Shown one piece after another: positions 55,201-62,845 of a DNA stretch of 64,000 nt (position 1 is its first letter; each line of letters begins with the position of its first letter). Location of the stretch: contig NZ_JAIOTY010000002.1 in the NCBI RefSeq assembly GCF_019931275.1, forward strand, positions 186,001-250,000, read 5' to 3'. The notes under the pieces were generated by a model. It was given only the letters and a program-made list of their open reading frames with translations, had not been told where the DNA came from and made no database searches. The DNA is from Nitratidesulfovibrio sp. SRB-5 (GTDB lineage Bacteria > Desulfobacterota > Desulfovibrionia > Desulfovibrionales > Desulfovibrionaceae). The position numbers and the translations under genes were made by a program.

Positions 55201-55887
55201 ACCGCCTTGGCGGGATGGCTGCTCATCGTTTTCGCCAAATGCGGCGGCCATGGCGTCGGTAGCCTTGGCCATGGAGATGGATCCGAGAACAACCTGATAA
55301 TAAAGTTCTGCTTTCTTGCTTGTCGTCTGTACCGGTGGGATCCATGGCAAGCCTCGGTCGAGCTGAGCGATGCAAGCCCGGTCCCCGTTGACTAGGTCTT
55401 CGGGTTTTTTGAACGCTTGTGGCGACAAGGCTTCCAGTGCCGTCCATGCGGCAAGAATGCGCGAGGGGGGCGGCATTTTGTCCGGCGCGGGAAATGGCGA
55501 CGCTTCAGGGGTGGGGGGCGGTGCGGAAGAGGCGGAGAGCGCTGCGAGTGTCATGGGGGATTCGCCAGCATGGTGCGCGGCTGCCGTACTGCCGTGTAGC
55601 GTGTTGTGGGTGGAGGTTGCGGGAGTGCCGACCTGAGTTGTTGGCGGAAGGGTGGTGGCTGGCGTGTCGCTGGCGGCAGAAGACTTGGCGTCGGGCCTGG
55701 CTGGCACGTTATTCTTCATATCCCGCGTGACGTTCGCGTTAAGGGCAGCAGCGCGGACCGTTTGCCGATGAGATAGTTCCTGGGCAATGGCGCGCAGTAC
55801 GGAAACGTCTGTGCCTTGCGTGGCGTATAGGTTTTCCAGATGTTCTATGCTGGCTGAGAAATATGGCCGGTTGGGCTTCTTGGGCAT
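52225..55887 (-). CDS. Large superfamily 1 (UPF1/Dna2-like) helicase
   Basis: A 1220-residue protein. A small N-terminal module (YFSASIEHLENLYATQGTDVSVLRAIAQEL in substance) precedes a variable region. Then come Walker A (NGPPGTGKTTLLRDVV), a long coiled-coil insert with many Glu/Gln/Ala residues, and Walker B (WLLIDEAGQATPQAA). Motif III is VVGDPMQVPPVV, motif V IGTIHTFQGREADTVIF, and motif VI NVAVSRAKRNLYV. All ATPase motifs look intact. No nuclease domain is recognised. Base composition is visibly less GC-rich than its neighbours, suggesting transfer. AGGGGTGAGC precedes the ATG. It could be DNA/RNA repair or defence; unknown. Confidence 0.85.
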   Translation of the reverse strand: MPKKPNRPYFSASIEHLENLYATQGTDVSVLRAIAQELSHRQTVRAAALNANVTRDMKNNVPARPDAKSSAASDTPATTLPPTTQVGTPATSTHNTLHGSTAAAHHAGESPMTLAALSASSAPPPTPEASPFPAPDKMPPPSRILAAWTALEALSPQAFKKPEDLVNGDRACIAQLDRGLPWIPPVQTTSKKAELYYQVVLGSISMAKATDAMAAAFGENDEQPSRQGGNAAIATLLVDRHGILLAKNCIGLSSFAWALPLALQQRLDALGTWACVERQTAEALEKMLRKTDEDGTPLPLTHDDIMAAFGWLTQHFAIPGDMTIPPTFAVRVYHYYKAQNPPEPLLLNSFFLHDLGRCLGQSQQDDLPKGLRRYLGVEAPQSPPDLLTDTAALEQAISPAMMPPARWPCPGGHPLVTLQQAAVNLSRKELGPNGGILAVNGPPGTGKTTLLRDVVAACVFDRAVVMAGFDNPASAFTPSGEKIAFGGGAFYHIYRVDSRLKGHEILVASSNNKAVENISRELPALSAVGRSPDELRYFKTTSDRLQQGSAGGNPWDGDGSPAATDVAAPVETWGLIAAVLGNRANCAAFQKAFWWDKDCGLAGYLKTAAGKPQQIPVLDPKTGNETGQRPPRIVEEERPPTPQLALAQWKACKARFLALKRDAESELASLEQVRQCCLRIPAVRAKHAQLREAHAQLAAQHEQAAAVRDACIADADAARQTHERQASVAQHHRLTRPGFFSRLFRTARWKQWAADNEALLDAVAMALAAVRDTEQARTQAVAALNTLADQLRSGEFALDALARELSELERQVASWRSTLGESMVDEHFFRADHSVINLAAPWIPASLHKKREDLFIAALDVHRAFIDVSAQKLLHNIGVLTGFMSGPVQDPEKRALLGDLWSSLFMVVPVVSSTFASVERMLCDLPPESLGWLLIDEAGQATPQAAAGAILRARRTIVVGDPMQVPPVVTLPQRLVENVCRHFHVDPLQWAAPEASAQILADRASNFQAAFAADPEPRRVGVPLLVHRRCQNPMFGISNRIAYDGQMVHAPAPCRPCAVADTLGSSCWLDISSPSSAKWSAAEGDMAYGLLQRLADAGIAAPDAFIITPFRNVSSGLRRTARERNALFTALRADPKEWAERRIGTIHTFQGREADTVIFVLGAPGTAEVGARMWAGNAPNILNVAVSRAKRNLYVIGSYDAWSRIGHFAALADALPRVRT

Positions 55888-56016
55888 GCTCACCCCTGAG
55901 TTTGCACAGGCTGAGGGCGCGCTGCATGTGCATGCGCCATGGTAGTGAAGCACCAAAAAACCGTGCTTTTGCATAAGATGTCAAGTACGCGCCAGTGCGG
56001 AGAAGGGTGCGATGCC

Positions 56017-57213
56017 CTATCTTCCTCGCCCCCCGGCGTTGCAGGCCAGCAGGGGGCAGAAGGCCAGCGCCTCGTCGGTGAGGGCCGTGGCCGCGCCTTC
56101 GCCGGAGTGAAGGATGAGCGGCGGCTCCACGAGCAGGCCGGGTTTGCCCGCGCGGTGGGCCTCCACCAGCACCAGCGTTGCCGGGCCGTGGGCGCGGGCA
56201 TGCACGCAGCGCAGCCGGGCGGGCTCCTGTCCTGTTTCGCGCAATGCCAGCAGCAGGTCGGGCAGGCGGTCCGGCCCGTACACCCAGCAACTGCGGCCCC
56301 CCGCACGCAGCAGGCGTGCCGCCGCCCGCGTGAAGGCGGGCAGGGTTTCGGGCGTTTCGAACAGGGCGCGGGTGCGCTGGCTGCTGGGCGAGGGACGGCC
56401 TGAGCCGTGCCGACGGTAGGGCGGGTTGGCCACCACCAGATCCATGGACCCGGCCCTGGGCAGGGCGTCGAAGGCGGGTGTGGACATTAGTGTGGCGGCG
56501 TCGGGCGCGGGGTCGGGCAGGTTCACTACCTTCGCGAATTCGTGGGTTCCGGGCATGCCGGAAGTGTTTTTTCCGCCCCTGCCTCCGCCCGAGCCGGTGG
56601 CGGCAAGGTTGGCCCGCAGCACCCGGAAGCGGTCCGCCAGCCCCAGCCGCGCCCCGTTCTGGCGCGCGGTGTCCGCCAGCTCTCCGGCGATGTCGATGCC
56701 CGTGCCCGTCAGGTGCGGGTGGGCCAGCAGCAGGGCCAGCCCCACCACGCCGCAGCCGGTGCCAAGGTCCGCGAAGGCCCCTGACGCCTCCCCCGATGCT
56801 TCCCCCGGTGCGCCCCCTGATGCGTCGCCTGATGTGTGTCCTGATGCGTGTCGTGTTGCCTCCCCTGACAGGCCCTGTCCCGACGCGGGGCACGCGCCGG
56901 TTGCCGCCCGGCGTCCATGGCGGATACCTGCCGCGTTCGCCGTCAGGCCCCCCCGTGCCGACAGGGCCTCCCCGGCAAAGGCCGCCAGCAGCAGGGCATC
57001 CACGGAAAAGCGGAAGCCGCCCACCGGCTGGACGAGCCCGCGCGGAAACAGGGCGCGAGCCTGAACCACGGCGTCGGGCAGCGAATCGGGCAGCGAATCA
57101 GGTAACGAGCAGGGCAGGGTGCCCGGTGAACCAGCCGTGCCAGCCATGCCGGTCGTGCCAGCCATGCCGGTCGTGCCGGTCACATCAGTCATGTCGGGGG
57201 CGTTGCGGCGCAT
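56017..57213 (-). CDS. TrmN6-like adenine N6-methyltransferase
   Basis: A 398-residue protein. LFPRGLVQPVGGFRFSVDALLLAAF is the family start, the SAM motif is DLGTGCGVVGLALL, and the catalytic motif is VVANPPYRR. This is the layout of TrmN6 (YfiC), which methylates A37 of tRNA-Val, although closely related enzymes have other targets. The N-terminal 45 residues (TGTTGMAGTTGMAG, SLPDSLPDSLPD) and an insert at about 95-150 are encoded by short tandem repeats and are not part of the fold. The start is uncertain within that repeated region. Confidence 0.82.
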   Translation of the reverse strand: MRRNAPDMTDVTGTTGMAGTTGMAGTAGSPGTLPCSLPDSLPDSLPDAVVQARALFPRGLVQPVGGFRFSVDALLLAAFAGEALSARGGLTANAAGIRHGRRAATGACPASGQGLSGEATRHASGHTSGDASGGAPGEASGEASGAFADLGTGCGVVGLALLLAHPHLTGTGIDIAGELADTARQNGARLGLADRFRVLRANLAATGSGGGRGGKNTSGMPGTHEFAKVVNLPDPAPDAATLMSTPAFDALPRAGSMDLVVANPPYRRHGSGRPSPSSQRTRALFETPETLPAFTRAAARLLRAGGRSCWVYGPDRLPDLLLALRETGQEPARLRCVHARAHGPATLVLVEAHRAGKPGLLVEPPLILHSGEGAATALTDEALAFCPLLACNAGGRGR

Positions 57214-57430
57214 GGGGGCAGGCTATCCGGGTGGTGCCGGGTTGGCAACGGGTGTTCGCCCCCCCCGTTTGCCATGGCGAACCCATTTGCCATCGCTGAT
57301 GATTTTGGTAGACAAGGATGACGGCGGCAGACCCGCGTCTCGCCATTGTCGTGTATGTTCCGGGCCGCGCGCCTTCCGTTCCGCGCCCGCGTTCCCTCCC
57401 CGTCCGGCCAGCCCCACAGGAGCCCGCCCG

Positions 57431-60400
57431 ATGCAGCAGTTCCGGGCCGACCTGCACATCCATTCCCGCTTTTCGCGCGCCACCAGCGGGCGGCTCAACG
57501 CCCGCCATCTGGCCGCGTGGGCGCGGGTGAAGGGGCTGGACGTGCTCGGCACCGGCGACTTCACGCACCCCAGGTGGCGCGCGGAACTGGCCGAACAGCT
57601 GGTGCCGGACGAAGCCAGCGGCCTGTACCGCCTGCGCGACCCGCGCGGGCTGGACGCCGAACTGCCCGAATACGCGGGCAAGCCGTTGGCCGGGCGCACC
57701 CTGTTCATGCTCCAGGCCGAAATCAGCAGCATCTACAAGCGCGGCGGCAAGGTGCGCAAGGTGCACAACCTTGTCTACGTGCCCGACATGGACGCCGCCG
57801 ACCGCCTGTCGCGCCGCCTGGCAGAGGTGGGCAACATCGAATCCGACGGGCGGCCCATCCTTGGCCTGGATTCGCGCAACCTGCTGGAAATGGTGCTGGA
57901 AACGCACCCGCAGGCCTTTCTGGTGCCCGCGCACATCTGGACGCCGTGGTTCGCCCTGTTCGGCTCGAAGTCGGGCTTCGATTCGGTGGCGGAATGCTTC
58001 GGCGACCTGTCGTCCGAAATCTTCGCCATGGAAACGGGCCTGTCGTCCGACCCGGAGATGAACTGGCTGTGGAGCGAACTGGACCGCTTTGCGCTCATCT
58101 CCAATTCCGACGCGCATTCCGGGGAAAACCTGGGGCGCGAGGCCAACCTGTTCTCCGGCGAGATCGGCTACGAAAGCATCCTGCGCAGCCTGAAGGGGCA
58201 GGGCATCGGCGGGCGCTTTCTGGGCACGCTGGAATTCTTTCCCGAGGAAGGCAAATACCATCTGGACGGCCACCGCAAGTGCGGCGTGGTCATGGAGCCG
58301 CGCGAAACCCGCGCCCGCGGCGGGCTGTGCCCGGTGTGCGGCAAGCCGGTGACCGTGGGCGTGCTGCACCGGGTGGTGGAACTGGCCGACCGCGAAACGC
58401 CCATCCAGTCGCCGGGGCAGCAGGGCTACCTTTCGCTCATCCCCTTGCCGGAAATCCTGGGCGAGTTGCTGGGCGTGGGCGCCAAGAGCCGCAAGGTGGC
58501 GGAACAGCACGCCCGGTGCGTGGCCCGCTTCGGCTCGGAACTGAACATCCTGCAGGACGTGCCCGAGGCAGAACTTTCCCGGTTCTGGGAACCGCTGGGC
58601 GAAGGCATTGCCCGCATGCGGCGGCGCGAGGTGCTGCGCCAGTCGGGCTACGACGGCGAGTACGGCGTGGTGCGCGTGTTCACGGACAAGGAGCGCGCCT
58701 CCATCCAGCGCCGCTCGGTGGTGGGCGGCCTGCCGCTGCTGGAAGGCATGGGCGTGCCCGCCGCCCCGCGCGCGGACGACGGAAAAACCGCCCCCCGCGC
58801 CACTGGCAAGGGCAGGAAGGGCAAGGGCGCGGATCGCCCCTCGCTGCTGGATGGATTGGGCGGCCAGCCTGATGCTGCTGCCGGGGCTGCCCGATCCGGC
58901 CTGTCTGACGCGGCGGCGCGGCCTGCCCCCGCTGCCGAGCCGGACTTCGAATTTTCGCCGGATCCGTCCGCGCCCGGCCCCTCTGGCGCATCGGGCCTGC
59001 CCGACGCTCCCGAAGCCGACGACGGCCCTCCGCCGCCCGCCTTTGCCGCGTTCAGCGCGCCCCGCCCGCCGGAAGGCGCCACCGTGCGCTTCAACCCCGC
59101 CCAGCGCCGCGCCCTGGTCGCCGGTCCGCAGCCGGTGCTGGTGCTGGCCGGTCCGGGCACGGGCAAGACCCGCACGCTGGTGGGCCGGGTGCTGCATCTG
59201 GTGGAAACGGGCATCGACGCCCGGCGCATCCTGGCCGTCACCTTCACCCGCCGCGCGGCGGCGGAAATGGACGAGCGCCTCGCCACCGCCCTTGGCGAGG
59301 ACGCCCCCCTGCCGCGCACCGATACCCTGCACGCCCTGGCCTTCGAATACTGGCACCGGGCCACGCCCACGCCGCCGGTGCTGCTTTCGGAAGAGGCGGC
59401 CCGCCGCGTGTTCGCGGAAGCCAACCCCGACGAGCCCGCCCAGCGCCTGCGCGAGGCGTGGGAGGCCATCGGGGTGTGCCGCGAGAAGATTCGTTCGTGC
59501 CTTGCGGAGCACGCCCCGCTGCTGGCCCGCTACACCGAGCAGAAGGCGGCCTGGAATCTGGCCGACTACACCGATCTGCTGGAATTCTGGCTGGATCAGA
59601 TGCAGAACAGCATCTACGCCAGCCCATGGCGGCACGTGCTGGTGGACGAGATCCAGGATCTTTCGCCCCTGCAACTGACGCTGGTGCGGGCGCTGGCCCC
59701 GCGCGGCGGGGCGGGCTTTTTCGGCATCGGCGACCCGGACCAGTCCATCTACGGCTTCCGGGGCGCGCACGGCGACGTGGCCGCCTTCCTGCGCGAGGCG
59801 TGGCCCGACCTTTCCGTGGTGGCGCTGGAGGAAAACTACCGTTCCTCGGCGCGCATCCTCGACTTCGCGGGCGGGCTGATGCAGGGCCGCTCGGCCTGCG
59901 GCCCGCTGCGCGCCGCGCGCGACCTGCCCGGCGAACTGCACCTGTTCGAGGCGCCCACGGCGGAAGGCGAGGCGGCCTGGATCGGCGAGCAGATTCGCGG
60001 CCTCATCGGGGCCACCAGCCATTCGCTGCTGGACGCCGGGCATGGCCGGGCGCGTCGGGGCACGGTGCTGGACGAGGGCGGGTTCAGCCCCGGCGACATC
60101 GCCGTGCTGGTCCGCGTCAAATCGCTGATTCCCCAGTTGCAGCGCACCCTGACCCGCTTCGGCGTGCCCTGCGCCGTGCCCGAGGCCGAGGCCTTCTGGG
60201 CCGACCAGCGGGTGGCGCTCATCCTGGGGGCTGCCGGGCGCATGCTGGGCATCGGGTCCACGTCGTCCCCCGCTGGTCCGGCGCTGCCCGCCGGGCTCAG
60301 CCACCGCCGTCTGGTGGCGGAAGGGGTGCATCCCTCGCTGGCAGACCGGCTGAGGCTGGATGCGTCGCCGTTCCCCATGCATCGCGGCGGGGACGCGGCT

Positions 60401-61156
60401 GACAATGCCCACGGTGCGCCCGGTGCGCCGGAGACTCCCGCTGCCACTGGCTCGCCCGCCGTGTCTGGATCGCCTGATGGTTCCGATGGCCCCGAGGCCT
60501 CCGGTGCCGCCATCGACCCCTCAGGCGGCGAGGTCCCCCTGCGCCCCGACGCGGAAATTCCCGCGCGCGACACGCCGCACGAGGTGGACTGTCCGCCCAA
60601 GGTGCTGGCCCGCGGCCCGCTGGGCGTGGCCGCCTACCTGCGCGAAACCCCGCCCTTCGACGACCTGTTCTGGCAGTCCTCGGCCTTCCGGGCGCTGTCC
60701 CGCGCCTACGACACCCATGGCGGCTGGGCCGGGCTGATGAACTGGATCAGCCTGCAAAGCGAGCTGGAACTGGTGCGGCGCGGCAGCGAGAAGGTGCAGA
60801 TCATGAGCCTGCACGCGGCCAAGGGGCTGGAGTTTCGCGCGGTGTTCCTGCCCGCGCTGGAGGACGGCATCATGCCCTTCGCCGGGGCGGGCACCCTGAC
60901 CGGCAAGCCCCAACGCGACGGCGCCAGCCCCGACACCCGTACCGACATGGACGAGGAACGCCGCCTGCTCTACGTGGGCATGACCCGCGCCTCCGAGGGG
61001 CTGTTCCTCAGCTGCGCCGCGCGCCGCCAGCTGTATGGCCGCGAACTGCGCCTGAAGCCTTCGCGCTTTCTGGACGACGTGCCGCTGGAAGGGCTGCGCC
61101 GCTCCATGCTGGTGCAGCACCAGAAGCGCAAGGAACGCCAGCTGTCGCTGATGTGA
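57431..61156 (+). CDS. Endonuclease Q-like PHP nuclease fused to UvrD-family helicase
   Basis: A 1241-residue protein. Residues 1 to about 430 form a PHP-type metal domain: DLHIHSRFSRA, GTGDFTHP, VPAHIWTPWF and NSDAHSGENLG supply the ligands. A cysteine cluster (CGVV, then CPVCGK) follows, as in Endonuclease Q. A roughly 115-residue Pro/Ala linker leads to a UvrD helicase: LAGPGTGKTRTLV, LVDEIQDLSPLQ, GDPDQSIYGFRG, SLHAAKGLEF and LLYVGMTRA. A second low-complexity insert lies before the last motifs. EndoQ nicks 5' of deaminated bases, so the fusion probably opens and processes such lesions. AGGAG precedes the ATG. Confidence 0.9.
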   Translation: MQQFRADLHIHSRFSRATSGRLNARHLAAWARVKGLDVLGTGDFTHPRWRAELAEQLVPDEASGLYRLRDPRGLDAELPEYAGKPLAGRTLFMLQAEISSIYKRGGKVRKVHNLVYVPDMDAADRLSRRLAEVGNIESDGRPILGLDSRNLLEMVLETHPQAFLVPAHIWTPWFALFGSKSGFDSVAECFGDLSSEIFAMETGLSSDPEMNWLWSELDRFALISNSDAHSGENLGREANLFSGEIGYESILRSLKGQGIGGRFLGTLEFFPEEGKYHLDGHRKCGVVMEPRETRARGGLCPVCGKPVTVGVLHRVVELADRETPIQSPGQQGYLSLIPLPEILGELLGVGAKSRKVAEQHARCVARFGSELNILQDVPEAELSRFWEPLGEGIARMRRREVLRQSGYDGEYGVVRVFTDKERASIQRRSVVGGLPLLEGMGVPAAPRADDGKTAPRATGKGRKGKGADRPSLLDGLGGQPDAAAGAARSGLSDAAARPAPAAEPDFEFSPDPSAPGPSGASGLPDAPEADDGPPPPAFAAFSAPRPPEGATVRFNPAQRRALVAGPQPVLVLAGPGTGKTRTLVGRVLHLVETGIDARRILAVTFTRRAAAEMDERLATALGEDAPLPRTDTLHALAFEYWHRATPTPPVLLSEEAARRVFAEANPDEPAQRLREAWEAIGVCREKIRSCLAEHAPLLARYTEQKAAWNLADYTDLLEFWLDQMQNSIYASPWRHVLVDEIQDLSPLQLTLVRALAPRGGAGFFGIGDPDQSIYGFRGAHGDVAAFLREAWPDLSVVALEENYRSSARILDFAGGLMQGRSACGPLRAARDLPGELHLFEAPTAEGEAAWIGEQIRGLIGATSHSLLDAGHGRARRGTVLDEGGFSPGDIAVLVRVKSLIPQLQRTLTRFGVPCAVPEAEAFWADQRVALILGAAGRMLGIGSTSSPAGPALPAGLSHRRLVAEGVHPSLADRLRLDASPFPMHRGGDAADNAHGAPGAPETPAATGSPAVSGSPDGSDGPEASGAAIDPSGGEVPLRPDAEIPARDTPHEVDCPPKVLARGPLGVAAYLRETPPFDDLFWQSSAFRALSRAYDTHGGWAGLMNWISLQSELELVRRGSEKVQIMSLHAAKGLEFRAVFLPALEDGIMPFAGAGTLTGKPQRDGASPDTRTDMDEERRLLYVGMTRASEGLFLSCAARRQLYGRELRLKPSRFLDDVPLEGLRRSMLVQHQKRKERQLSLM

Positions 61157-61324
61157 TGCCCGTCGGGCCCTGTGCCGTGTGGCCCGGCGCGTGATGTTTC
61201 CGGGGCGCGCTGTCCCGCCCCAGTCCCGTCGCTGTCTGGCCCCTGTCTGGCCCTTGTCCCGCCCCTGTCTGGCCGCTGTCCCGTCGCCATCCGGCCCGGT
61301 CTTCCCCGTATCCCGCCAACGCAA

Positions 61325-61356
61325 ACGGCCCGGTCATGCCGGGCCGTGGTGTTTTT
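61325..61356 (+). terminator. Rho-independent terminator
   Basis: Perfect 9-bp stem ACGGCCCGG / CCGGGCCGT with loop TCATG, then GGTGTTTTT. Confidence 0.85.
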
Positions 61357-61357
61357 C

Positions 61358-61393
61358 GGGGAAGGGGAAGGGGAAGGGGAAGGGGGCGGGGAC
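61358..61393 (+). repeat. GGGGAA repeat, G-quadruplex candidate
   Basis: Four consecutive GGGG-AA units followed by GGGGG and CGGGG. Four G4 runs with 2-nt loops are a textbook quadruplex pattern, placed directly after the terminator T-tract. Confidence 0.8.
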
Positions 61394-61480
61394 GGCGCGC
61401 ACTGGCGCAAGCCGCCCCGTGGTGCACGTTGTCCCGTCACGCAGGTCGCCCACCGTGCGGGAATGCCGTGGCGGGCGGGG

Positions 61481-61630
61481 CTACAGGGGGCAGCACACCC
61501 GGTACACGTAGCGTTCGTACAGGCCGGACACCCTGCCCGCCGCGCGGGGGCTGAGGCCCGCGTCGCGCAGGCGACAGTAGACGTGCAGGGGGTTGAAACG
61601 GTGCTGCAGAAAGTGCTTCACGTGGCGCAT
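61481..61630 (-). CDS. Small 49-residue conserved-looking protein
   Basis: A 49-residue basic protein, MRHVKHFLQHRFNPLHVYCR at its start, with an amphipathic helix and a C-terminal YERYVYR. GGAG lies 6 nt before the ATG. Its codon use and the well-placed ribosome site support a real gene. It reminds me of small proteins seen in related sulfate reducers, but I cannot check that. Function unknown. Confidence 0.6.
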   Translation of the reverse strand: MRHVKHFLQHRFNPLHVYCRLRDAGLSPRAAGRVSGLYERYVYRVCCPL

Positions 61631-61873
61631 CAAGGTCTCCTGTTCCCCGTCCTGCTCCGGAGTGCCCCATGGTGGCTCATGGTGGCGTGACGGGGGAACG
61701 ACGTATGCCGTGCATGGCGCGTGCCGGGTTGGTCCGTGGTCCATGGTGGCGGCCTCTTGCGAAGGCGGCGCACCGCAGACGACCGGAAAACCGGCGTTGC
61801 GGGGGCGCGCGGGCGGCACTTTTCTGCCGGGCCGCGCTTGCCGCTCAGGCGGAAAGCCCGTAACCGGAACGGC

Positions 61874-62689
61874 ATGCACGTTCCGCAGGCCCTTACCGCA
61901 TCGCCTCGGCTTCTGTCCAGAACCGTAGCGGCCCCTTCGTGGGTGGTTGCGGGCAACGTCCATGATAATTGCGCATTTCTTTCGGAAAAAGTGCACGAGG
62001 TGGGACTGTGCCTGTTCGAGGCCGAAGCCTGCCTTGCCTACACCGACGCCGACCTGCCCCCGGCGCTGGCCGCGCTGCCCCTGACCTGGCACGCCCACCT
62101 GCCGGTGGATCTGGACTGGGGGGCCGGGCCGCACGGTGCGCCCGGCGCGGGCGCGGCGCGGGTGTGCGGGCTGCTGCTGGACCGGGTGGCTTTTCTGGGC
62201 GCGCACCGCGCGGTGCTGCACCCGCCCACGCCGCAGCAGGCCGAGGCTGCGGGTTTTTCCGGTGCGGACGGCCCGGCCCGGCTGCTGGCGGCCTTTCTGC
62301 GCGAATGGACCCGCCACGGTCGCGACCCGGCCTGCCTGCTGCTGGAAAACATCGCCGGGCAGGACCTGACGGACCTGCTGCCGGTCATCGGCGACGGAAA
62401 CTGCAAGGTGTGTCTGGACATGGGCCATGTCCTGACCTACGGTCAGCATAGGTTGCCCGCATCCGCAGCACTGCTGGAGCGGGTGGGCATGGTGCACGTG
62501 CATGCCCCCGGCGGCATGGACCGCCACCGCGCCCTCACCGAACTGACGGCGGAAGAAGCCGCCTGGGCCGCGAGGGTGTTGCCCGCCCTGCCGCCGGACG
62601 CGGTGCTGATGGTGGAGGTGTTCGCCTGGGACGGGGTGCTGGCCTCGCTGCCGGTGCTGGAACGCCTGCTGGACGGGGAGCCAGCCTGA
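61874..62689 (+). CDS. TIM-barrel protein, CbiR-like (cobamide remodelling) candidate
   Basis: A 271-residue protein of the xylose isomerase/AP-endonuclease 2 barrel type: HAHLPVDLDWG, AHRAVLHPP, LLENIAGQDLTDL, CLDMGHVLTYG, MVHVHAPGGMDRH and VLMVEVFAWDGVLASL carry the metal-binding Glu, Asp and His residues. By recall it fits CbiR, a phosphodiesterase that removes the lower ligand of cobamides so that they can be remodelled. No cobalamin riboswitch was recognised upstream. GGAA precedes the ATG. The function assignment is moderate; the fold is more secure. Confidence 0.7.
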   Translation: MHVPQALTASPRLLSRTVAAPSWVVAGNVHDNCAFLSEKVHEVGLCLFEAEACLAYTDADLPPALAALPLTWHAHLPVDLDWGAGPHGAPGAGAARVCGLLLDRVAFLGAHRAVLHPPTPQQAEAAGFSGADGPARLLAAFLREWTRHGRDPACLLLENIAGQDLTDLLPVIGDGNCKVCLDMGHVLTYGQHRLPASAALLERVGMVHVHAPGGMDRHRALTELTAEEAAWAARVLPALPPDAVLMVEVFAWDGVLASLPVLERLLDGEPA

Positions 62690-62711
62690 AACTGTCAGGC
62701 GGGCATTGCCG

Positions 62712-62762
62712 GACGTCCCATACATGCCGGGCATGCCAGACATGCCGGGCATGACGGGCAGT
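62712..62762. repeat. ATGCCGGGC tandem repeat
   Basis: Five imperfect copies of a 9-bp unit, ATGCCGGGC/ATGCCAGAC, between the CbiR-like and DHH genes. Confidence 0.65.
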
Positions 62763-62845
62763 ACGGGTTCGCGAACACCACAACATCACGGACATCACGA
62801 GAGACGCGCATCGGGCATCACGCGATTCGGGGCCGAGAGGAGATC

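Larger units (their letters stand above)
61157..61480 (+). other. Gap with tandem repeats, terminator and G-tracts
   Basis: From about 61233 to 61290 there are degenerate repeats of CTGTCTGGCCC. A terminator and a G-tract array follow and are listed separately. No gene is seen. Confidence 0.6.

Noticed and set aside
61700-61873. Possible cobalamin riboswitch before the CbiR-like gene
   Set aside because: The B12-box-type sequence was not seen; only GC-rich low-complexity DNA.
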